64,000 nucleotides of DNA, from the NCBI RefSeq assembly GCF_037120725.1, contig NZ_JBBAXC010000016.1:40738-104737 (forward strand), in the 5' to 3' direction. Each line of letters begins with the position of its first letter. The stretch's first letter is position 1. Below the pieces are notes generated by a model, which saw nothing but the letters and a program-made list of their open reading frames with translations, was not told the DNA's origin and did no database searches. Source of the DNA: Bacillus spongiae. Its GTDB lineage: Bacteria > Bacillota > Bacilli > Bacillales > Bacillaceae_K. Below, piece by piece: positions 56,604 to 64,000 of this stretch. The position numbers and the translations under genes are program-made.

Positions 56604-57236
56604 CTAATACATGAATCGATTCATAAATCGTAATCGGTCAAACTGTTGGATCGCCTCTGGAGGAATCCGCTTTCCAATGCGCGCCATTAAACAGTTGGCA
56701 GGATGTGAACTAATCTCAGGGTCATCTGTAGCAAACCACTCTAAACCCCCAGCATTCATCATCTTTTCCATTACTTTACGATATTCCCAAATGTTAAGCC
56801 CTGTTCCTTTTAAATCCCAATGCCAATAATACTCTGTTGTTATGATTAAATAGTCTTCCATGGCGTCATCCATCATGGAAACCTTCAATAAGTTCTTCCC
56901 GATTGAGTATCCTCTGAATTTACGAATGACCTCAATAGCACCTAATTCAAGAAGTTCCTCCATGTTTCCTTGCGACCATCTTTCTAAAGGATCAGGATAC
57001 AAATACGTTACATACCCAATAATGGTATTATGCTGACGTGCAATGATGATTCTACCTTCTGGAAGATCGGCAATTTCAACTAGGGCCTTATGCTGTTGAA
57101 CAGGAGGGCGAAAAGCGACTAAATCTTCATGAAATTCAAAAGATGCTAGTTTCTTAGAGGAAATGGGGCCTTCGATGACAACATTTCCGTAGGGTGTTTT
57201 TAGCTCTGCTGCATTATACGTTTTCTTGTGTTCCAT
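56604..57236 (-). CDS. acuA: protein acetyltransferase AcuA
   Basis: A 210-residue GNAT enzyme that acetylates and inactivates AcsA. The acetyl-CoA part is GAIEVIRKFRGYSIGKNLLK near 110. The ATG at 57236, after AAGGTGGTG, gives exactly the B. subtilis length. It heads acuABC, divergent from acsA, with a cre-like site over its -35 region. Confidence 0.94.
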   Translation of the reverse strand: MEHKKTYNAAELKTPYGNVVIEGPISSKKLASFEFHEDLVAFRPPVQQHKALVEIADLPEGRIIIARQHNTIIGYVTYLYPDPLERWSQGNMEELLELGAIEVIRKFRGYSIGKNLLKVSMMDDAMEDYLIITTEYYWHWDLKGTGLNIWEYRKVMEKMMNAGGLEWFATDDPEISSHPANCLMARIGKRIPPEAIQQFDRLRFMNRFMY

Positions 57237-57317
57237 TAGGTCACCACCTTGTTTTTTAGATTCGGCTATTTTCAAGTGCATACTGCTAACCTTGAGTCAT
57301 GAAGCTCTTCTAATCTT

Positions 57318-57353
57318 ATTATACATGAATATATTAAAAATAAAGCGTTTTCA
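57318..57353 (-). promoter_or_regulatory. acuA promoter with overlapping cre-like site
   Basis: On the minus strand a TATAAT -10 is at 57318-57323. The -35 is poor. ATAAAGCGTTTTCA (57340-57353) matches the cre consensus TGWAANCGNTNWCA at 12 of 14 positions and covers the -35 region. Confidence 0.6.
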
Positions 57354-57396
57354 GATAATATTAGAGTAAGTATAGAGAGTGTTTATATTTTAAAAA

Positions 57397-57425
57397 TTGT
57401 GAAAATACCAGTATTATACTATAAT
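57397..57425 (+). promoter_or_regulatory. sigma-A promoter of acsA
   Basis: TTGTGA (57397-57402) and consensus TATAAT (57420-57425), spacer 17. The acsA ATG follows 38 bases later. Confidence 0.8.
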
Positions 57426-57462
57426 AAATATAATAATTTCAAAAAAGAGGGGAAGGGAATAA

Positions 57463-59181
57463 ATGAATATGGAAGCGCTACCAAGTATGAAGGGGAATTA
57501 TAATTTAAGAGATTATGACTTAGTGGCTGGTGAGTTTGACTGGAAGCAAGTAGAAGAAGAATTTACTTGGTCACAATCCGGTCGAGTAAATATGGCCTAT
57601 GAAGCAATTGATCGACATGCCGAGTCTTTCCGAAAAAATAAAATCGCTCTTTACTACCGTGATCATGAACGAGATGAAAAATATACGTATAAAGAAATGA
57701 AGGAGTACTCTAATAAAGCAGGTAACGTGTTGAGAAAATACGGGAACGTTGAAAAAGGGGATCGCGTCTTTATTTTTATGCCAAGATCACCGGAGCTATA
57801 TTTTGCCGCACTAGGAGCGATAAAACTAGGAGCCATTATTGGTCCTTTATTTGAAGCATTTATGGAAGGAGCTGTAAAGGATCGGTTAGTAGACAGTGAG
57901 GCAAAGGTTCTAATTACAACACCAGAGCTTTTACAACGTGTACCTATAGATGAGCTACCTGCATTAAAACATGTCTTTCTTATAGGAGAGTCAGTTGAAG
58001 AAGACGATAAGTATATTGATTTTATAGAGAAGATGAAATATGCGGAAAAAAAGCTTCAAATAGAATGGATGGAACGGACGGAAGGCCTTGTTCTTCATTA
58101 TACTTCTGGTTCAACTGGCAAACCAAAAGGAGTACTACATGTTCATAATGCGATGATCCAACATTACCAAACGGCGAAGTGGGTGTTAGATTTACAGGAA
58201 GAAGATGTGTATTGGTGCACAGCTGATCCTGGTTGGGTTACTGGCACCTCTTATGGCATGTTCGGTCCTTGGTTAGTTGGAGCATCTAATGTCATATTAG
58301 GTGGTAGATTTAGTCCTGAAAATTGGTACGAAACAATTGAAGAATATGGTATTACGGTTTGGTACTCTGCTCCAACAGCTTTCCGTATGCTAATGGGTGC
58401 AGGAGACGAGCTTGTTAAGAAGTTTGACTTTTCGTCGTTGCGTCATGTGTTAAGTGTCGGAGAACCATTAAATCCAGAAGTCATTCGTTGGGGAATGAAA
58501 GTGTTTCATTTACGAATACATGATACATGGTGGATGACAGAAACGGGTGGACAGGTAATTTGTAACTATCCATGTTTAGAAATTAAACCGGGTTCTATGG
58601 GAAAACCACTTCCAGGTATTAAAGCAGCAATAATTGATGACAACGGCCAAGAGCTTCCACCGAATCGAATGGGGAATCTTGCGGTGAAAAAAGGCTGGCC
58701 GTCCATGATGCACACAATCTGGAATAATAGTGAGAAGTATGCTTCTTACTTTATGGCAGAAGACTGGTATGTTTCAGGAGATTCTGCCTATATGGATGAG
58801 GATGGATATTTCTGGTTTCAAGGACGAATTGATGATGTCATTATGACCTCGGGAGAGAGGGTTGGTCCTTTTGAAGTAGAAAGCAAGCTAGTGGAGCATC
58901 CGGCAGTCGCTGAAGCAGGAGTAGTAGGTATTCCGGATCCCGTACGTGGAGAAATTATTAAAGCCTTTGTAGCTTTACGGGATGGGTATGAAGTTTCAGC
59001 CGAACTAGAGGAAGAAATCCGAATCTTTGTCAAAAAAGGCTTAGCGGCCCACGCAGCACCAAGGGAAATCGAATTTAGAGATAAGCTACCTAAAACAAGA
59101 AGTGGAAAGATTATGCGAAGAGTATTAAAGGCATGGGAGCTAGACTTACCTACTGGTGATCTTTCAACAATGGAAGATTAA
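57463..59181 (+). CDS. acsA: acetyl-coenzyme A synthetase
   Basis: A 572-residue adenylate-forming enzyme that activates acetate to acetyl-CoA. YTSGSTGKPKGVLH is the phosphate loop; WMTETGG and YVSGDSA are later core motifs. K549 in TRSGKIMRR is the catalytic lysine and the AcuA acetylation site. The C-terminus GDLSTMED and length are the same as in B. subtilis. AAGAGGGGAAGGG precedes the ATG. Confidence 0.97.
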   Translation: MNMEALPSMKGNYNLRDYDLVAGEFDWKQVEEEFTWSQSGRVNMAYEAIDRHAESFRKNKIALYYRDHERDEKYTYKEMKEYSNKAGNVLRKYGNVEKGDRVFIFMPRSPELYFAALGAIKLGAIIGPLFEAFMEGAVKDRLVDSEAKVLITTPELLQRVPIDELPALKHVFLIGESVEEDDKYIDFIEKMKYAEKKLQIEWMERTEGLVLHYTSGSTGKPKGVLHVHNAMIQHYQTAKWVLDLQEEDVYWCTADPGWVTGTSYGMFGPWLVGASNVILGGRFSPENWYETIEEYGITVWYSAPTAFRMLMGAGDELVKKFDFSSLRHVLSVGEPLNPEVIRWGMKVFHLRIHDTWWMTETGGQVICNYPCLEIKPGSMGKPLPGIKAAIIDDNGQELPPNRMGNLAVKKGWPSMMHTIWNNSEKYASYFMAEDWYVSGDSAYMDEDGYFWFQGRIDDVIMTSGERVGPFEVESKLVEHPAVAEAGVVGIPDPVRGEIIKAFVALRDGYEVSAELEEEIRIFVKKGLAAHAAPREIEFRDKLPKTRSGKIMRRVLKAWELDLPTGDLSTMED

Positions 59182-59196
59182 ATAAATGCTGTTTTG

Positions 59197-59226
59197 AACC
59201 TTCAACAGTTGTTGGAGGTTTTTATT
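59197..59226 (+). terminator. terminator of acsA
   Basis: AACCTTCAAC/GTTGGAGGTT, one wobble, 4-base loop, then T5. Confidence 0.85.
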
Positions 59227-59229
59227 ATG

Positions 59230-59267
59230 AATAAAAAACGGATTCGAGAACTAATCTCGAATCCGTT
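59230..59267 (-). terminator. terminator of the class A PBP gene
   Basis: The 13-bp perfect stem AACGGATTCGAGA/TCTCGAATCCGTT has a 5-base loop; on the minus strand a TTTTTTATT run follows. Confidence 0.9.
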
Positions 59268-59282
59268 GTAATGATATTACTT

Positions 59283-62180
59283 TTAAGGAGTATTCGTTGG
59301 TGCATTCCCGCCAGGAGTTGAGTTCGTCGTTGGTGCATTCCCCCCAGAAGGAGGGTCAGCTGGCTTGTCATCCTTAGGTGGTGGATCTGTTGGTTTATCG
59401 TCTTTCGGTTTCGGATCTTTTGGTTTCTCTTCTTCACCAATTTGGATAACATTTGAGTCTCCGGATTCCAGTCCAGCGACATCTACGGCAACGACAACAT
59501 ATTTGCCATCTCCAACCTTCACCTTTAAGGATTCATCCGCTTTAATACTTCCAACTTTTTTACGGTTTGAACCGTCTATTTGATAAACACGGTATCCGAT
59601 AACATCTGAGCTGACCGATGTAGTCCAAGTAATGGATTTTCCAGATTCAGAAGCCTTCACTTTTCCTGGAGCTTTCCCATCATCTTTAATTTTATTATTT
59701 GAGACTAGTACATTCTCAAACCTTTTATCATTAGGGGGAATCAATTCTTCTGGATTGGCTGATAAACCAGCTAATACACGTGTCACAAAATCAGGGTTTA
59801 ACACCACACCAGCCTCTGAAAATTCTTCTGGAGTAGAATCTAGTGCGATATATTTCTCGTCTCCAAGAGTGACGTAGCGGCTAGTAATTAAGCTATCATC
59901 GACTTGAGTTGGGACATATTTTGCATTAAATAGCCCTGAAGTCACTAAACCTGCATCGCTACATTCTTTTGATGGCAGCATACCTGATACGGAGCAGAAC
60001 GAGCGAGAGACAATCCCTTCTGGTCGTTTAAAGCTCGCATCTGGGTCTACTAGCGATGGGTTTAGCTCGTAGGCTGAATTTAAGAGCTCCGACCAAAGCT
60101 TAATATTTCGAACACCATAATGCAACCCAACAGGTGTTTTCAATGAAGCTGGTTCATCGTACCCTACCCACGTACCAAAGGTGATATTTGGATTCGAGGC
60201 GATAAACCAATGGTCACCAAAAAATTGCGTTGTTCCTGATTTTCCTGCCCAGTCAGACCAATAGTTGAGGTAACTAGCAGCACTTTGTCCTGTTCCGCCA
60301 GATTTCATTGTGTCTCTCATCATCTCTAACATTAAATAAGCTGTTTGCGGAGAAAAGACTTCGACAGGCTCTGTTTTATTTTGATACATAATATTCCCAT
60401 CACGATCAACAATCTTTTCAATCATATAAGCATCGATAAATTGGCCACCGTTGGTAAATGTAGTATACGCGTTAGCATTTTCTTCCAAAGTCACCCCAAC
60501 AGTCATCGCGCCAAGAGAAAGTGATGGGTAATAATATTCTTCTTCTTCAAGAGACGTAAAGCCCATTTTGTCCAGATTTTTAGCAGGCAGTTGGTCTATA
60601 AATTTTAAATATGTTCTTCCGGCAGCTAGGTTGGTTGAACGAGCAACTGCTGATCTCGCAGGCATTAATCCATATACCGTACTAGTATAGTTTTTCGGAT
60701 TCCATTTACCTGCTGTAAAACTTACATCGGGTACAGGCGTGTTAGGTGCAATTAACCCAAGCTCAAGTGCTGGAGCATAGACAATGAGGGGTTTCATTGT
60801 AGATCCATTTTGCCGTTCGGATTGTGTTGCATGGTTCTGTGCTTGTATATCATGGTCGCGGCCACCGACAAAGCTAAGGATTTTTCCACTAGAATTTTCA
60901 ATCATAATGGCACCGACCTGAACGGGAGCATCTTTATTAATCGTCTCTCCTGTTTCAGGATCTGTTTCTTCAACCGTTCGAGTAGGATGATAGTCTGAAA
61001 AATCGTTCTTCGTCACCTGCATAGCATCGTATATATCTTTCATGATGGTCGAATGAATTTCATAGCCATTTTGACGCATATCTCGATCGGCAAGCGTAGT
61101 ATACTTCTCTGCTAGCTCTCCATCCATTTGCAAATCTTCTTCTGTATAGCCGTCTTTTTCTGCCAGAATCGAAGCGATAATCTCTTTTGCTCTATTCTCT
61201 AATTCTTGCGTTAAATATGGATATTTTTCTGCAGGATTCTCTTTCGGCTTTATAAAATCTTTTACAATATCATAATTGACGGCATTATCGTATTCTTCTT
61301 CCGTTATATAACCTTCCTTTAGCATGCGGGCTAATACGGTTTTCATTCTTGTTAAACCAGGTTCAAGCCCTTCCGCACTTTTTAAGGTGCCGTCTTCAGA
61401 CATGGTTGTATATGGTGTGTAAGAAAATGGGGCTTGTGGAAGTCCTGCAATAAAAGCTGATTGAGGTATGGTTAAATCTTTCGCATTGACCCCAAAAATC
61501 CCCTGTGCGGCAGATTGCACGCCAGCAATATTTCGGCCTGATGAATTTCGGCCTAAAGTGGCTACATTAAGATAAGCTTCAAGAATCTCTTCCTTCTCAA
61601 AGAAACGCTCTAACCGAAGGGCAAGTAAAATTTCTTTTGCTTTTCGCTCAAATGAGACTTCGTTTGTTAATACTTGGTTTTTAATTAATTGCTGTGTCAG
61701 TGTACTACCACCTGATTGAACGTTGGAATTAGTGAACTCTTGGAAAATAGCTCGAAGAATCGCTTTTGGGACGACTCCTTCATGCTCTTCGAAGTATTCA
61801 TCTTCCGTGGCGATTACCGCATTAATTAAGTGCTCTGACACGTCTTCAATTTCTATTTCTTCACGCTCTAAATCAGTTCTGAGCTGTCCTAAAAATTGAT
61901 TATCAGCAAAATATAATTTTGACGTTTCTTCATAGTTGTATATGTCTTTTTTCATACTATCGTATGATCGAATTGATTCGTCTTTCACGAGTGAAGCGAA
62001 ATAGCCAGCCCCTACTCCTCCGGCAAATGTAAATCCCATCGTCATTAAGATGAGAAAAACAAGGAGTAAATTCCAAGTGACGCCGAATGTAATTCTCGTG
62101 CTTTTACGAACCTTTTTATTTTGAAAGAAATTAGTGACAAGACTGGCTTTCTCCTTGATTAGGTTCCATTTTTTATTCAT
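59283..62180 (-). CDS. class A penicillin-binding protein, PBP1A family
   Basis: A 965-residue bifunctional peptidoglycan synthase. A cytoplasmic basic tail, a membrane helix (about residues 35-60), then a glycosyltransferase GT51 domain (ATEDEYFEEHEG, GGSTLTQQLIKN), then a transpeptidase: S460 in GSTMKP, K647 in GKSGTT. Near 840-925 is a fibronectin type III-like domain, then a tail of PKDDKP and GGNAPT repeats, as in B. subtilis PBP1 (914 residues). TCGGGGGG precedes the ATG. Its place between acsA and tyrS is not what I recall in B. subtilis. Confidence 0.92.
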   Translation of the reverse strand: MNKKWNLIKEKASLVTNFFQNKKVRKSTRITFGVTWNLLLVFLILMTMGFTFAGGVGAGYFASLVKDESIRSYDSMKKDIYNYEETSKLYFADNQFLGQLRTDLEREEIEIEDVSEHLINAVIATEDEYFEEHEGVVPKAILRAIFQEFTNSNVQSGGSTLTQQLIKNQVLTNEVSFERKAKEILLALRLERFFEKEEILEAYLNVATLGRNSSGRNIAGVQSAAQGIFGVNAKDLTIPQSAFIAGLPQAPFSYTPYTTMSEDGTLKSAEGLEPGLTRMKTVLARMLKEGYITEEEYDNAVNYDIVKDFIKPKENPAEKYPYLTQELENRAKEIIASILAEKDGYTEEDLQMDGELAEKYTTLADRDMRQNGYEIHSTIMKDIYDAMQVTKNDFSDYHPTRTVEETDPETGETINKDAPVQVGAIMIENSSGKILSFVGGRDHDIQAQNHATQSERQNGSTMKPLIVYAPALELGLIAPNTPVPDVSFTAGKWNPKNYTSTVYGLMPARSAVARSTNLAAGRTYLKFIDQLPAKNLDKMGFTSLEEEEYYYPSLSLGAMTVGVTLEENANAYTTFTNGGQFIDAYMIEKIVDRDGNIMYQNKTEPVEVFSPQTAYLMLEMMRDTMKSGGTGQSAASYLNYWSDWAGKSGTTQFFGDHWFIASNPNITFGTWVGYDEPASLKTPVGLHYGVRNIKLWSELLNSAYELNPSLVDPDASFKRPEGIVSRSFCSVSGMLPSKECSDAGLVTSGLFNAKYVPTQVDDSLITSRYVTLGDEKYIALDSTPEEFSEAGVVLNPDFVTRVLAGLSANPEELIPPNDKRFENVLVSNNKIKDDGKAPGKVKASESGKSITWTTSVSSDVIGYRVYQIDGSNRKKVGSIKADESLKVKVGDGKYVVVAVDVAGLESGDSNVIQIGEEEKPKDPKPKDDKPTDPPPKDDKPADPPSGGNAPTTNSTPGGNAPTNTP

Positions 62181-62263
62181 TTATACAATCCCCCCGAAAT
62201 CACATACATTATAGCATATTTTGTCACGCTGAATATGATAGGATTATTAAATTCATGATACAT

Positions 62264-62292
62264 TTGACATTTACACTTACTTCATGTTAAAT
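62264..62292 (+). promoter_or_regulatory. sigma-A promoter of the tyrS T-box transcript
   Basis: Consensus TTGACA (62264-62269), 17 bases, TTAAAT (62287-62292). Transcription should begin near 62299. Confidence 0.7.
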
Positions 62293-62299
62293 AACTTAA

Positions 62300-62562
62300 T
62301 ATATAATTATAACAAATGAATAAGAAACTGGCTATGAAAGGATGAAGTAGCGAGCATATCCCTGTTTTTAGAGAGCTGATGGTTGGTGAAAATCAGTACA
62401 AATATGCGAGTGAATTACCTCCTAGAGCTTTTACTGTGAATAATGATAGTAGTAGCAGTAAACGGGAAGACCGTTATTTTATGATGAGATGAAGAATTAG
62501 TTCTTTAAGTTGGGTGGTACCGCGCATATAGCGTCCCTGCATATTGCAGGGACGCTTTTTAT
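62300..62562 (+). promoter_or_regulatory. T-box leader regulating tyrS
   Basis: The T-box GGGTGGTACCGCG is at 62512-62524. The terminator pairs AGCGTCCCTGC (62530-62540) with GCAGGGACGCT (62546-62556), followed by TTTTTA. The likely specifier is TAC (Tyr) inside GAATTACCTCC at about 62413-62423, preceded by GTGA. It senses uncharged tyrosyl-tRNA and raises tyrS transcription. Confidence 0.95.
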
Positions 62563-62580
62563 GCTTTCAATACAATATAG

Positions 62581-63867
<1,287 letters not shown>

Positions 63868-63885
63868 AAAAATCTGCCGAGGTTC

Positions 63886-64000
63886 TGCACCCCAAAAGTT
63901 AGAGTTAAAAACTAATTTTTGGGGTGTTTTTGTATGGCAAAATATAGTGACGATTTAAAATTAACCATTGTTAAAGAATATCTAGAAGGACCAATGGGAT
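63886..64000 (+). mobile_element. left end of an IS3-family-like insertion sequence (truncated by window)
   Basis: TGCACCCCAAAAGTTAGA at 63886 looks like a terminal repeat of IS3-family elements (ends TG). Its left part forms a hairpin: ACCCCAAAAGTTAG (63889-63902) with CTAATTTTTGGGGT (63912-63925), one mismatch, followed by GTTTTTGT. A transposase frame begins at 63934. The right end is outside the window. Confidence 0.7.
63934..64000 (+). CDS. IS3-family transposase OrfA, N-terminus only
   Basis: The frame begins MAKYSDDLKLTIVKEYLEG and runs off the window after 22 codons. The pattern, a helix-turn-helix with K-x-x-I-V-x-x-Y-L-x-G, is the N-terminus of IS3-family (IS150-group) OrfA proteins. 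No strong ribosome site is visible. The gene may be intact or broken beyond the end. Confidence 0.7.
   Translation, partial: MAKYSDDLKLTIVKEYLEGPMG

Overview
The window is a continuous stretch of chromosome from a low-GC, endospore-forming, motile member of the Bacillaceae. Spore genes (sspH, cse60), an acetoin-utilization acu/acs cluster, a ccpA-motPS block and two aminoacyl-tRNA synthetase T-box leaders all point there. Gene content and order closely follow the 'yt-' region of the Bacillus subtilis chromosome as I remember it (ytqA-ytqB, yttB-leuS, ytgP-ytzG-ytzE-ytjP-dat, ytlPQR-amyX-ytmP-trmB-ytnP-ytoP, ytpPQ-sftA-murC, ytxGHJ, aroA-ccpA-motPS, acuCBA-acsA, tyrS). Coding density is high and no prophage, CRISPR array, rRNA or tRNA gene was seen.

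Layout. 0.1-7 kb: a secreted M6 metalloprotease, a luciferase-like flavin oxidoreductase, a small ArsR-type repressor/short-chain dehydrogenase operon with a clear overlapping promoter and operator, and the tRNA wobble-uridine pair mnmL/mnmM. 7-13 kb: small proteins, a GC-richer repeat-like island, an MFS transporter, leuS with a Leu T-box, an acetyltransferase and a rhodanese. 13-21 kb: a structured intergenic segment that may be a small RNA, sspH with a textbook sigma-G promoter, cse60, a flavoprotein, a MurJ-type flippase, rsuA-like pseudouridine synthase, pepV and dat. 21-32 kb: a cysteine synthase homologue, then ytlP-ytlQ-ytlR-amyX, ytmP/ytzH in convergent overlap, trmB, the lactonase ytnP and the aminopeptidase ytoP. 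32-46 kb: a class B penicillin-binding lipoprotein, a thioester-reductase-like dehydrogenase, an orphan PTS-type membrane protein, ytpP, ytpQ, the DNA translocase sftA (with five near-identical 114-bp coding repeats), a nicotinate phosphoribosyltransferase, murC and an M29 aminopeptidase. 46-64 kb: the stress operon ytxGH plus ytxJ, a large FtsA-like actin-fold protein with repeated C-terminal modules, aroA, ccpA, motPS, acuCBA divergent from acsA, a class A penicillin-binding protein with a disordered tail, tyrS with a Tyr T-box, and the left end of an IS3-family-like insertion sequence just after tyrS.

How the genes work together. Several are translation and tRNA genes (leuS, tyrS, trmB, mnmL/mnmM, rsuA-like), several are cell-envelope genes (murJ, murC, pbpC-like, the class A PBP, sftA, the FtsA-like protein). 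A carbon-overflow module links ccpA with acsA/acuABC: acuA modifies AcsA at a conserved lysine, and a cre-like site lies between the divergent acuA and acsA promoters. The most promising unexplained items are the FtsA-like protein with roughly 60-residue C-terminal repeats, the sftA coding minisatellite, the candidate small RNA at 13.37-13.50 kb, the ArsR/SDR operator, and the orphan PTS-type permease fused translationally close to ytpP. All function names rest on motif recognition and memory of family members; no database search was possible.
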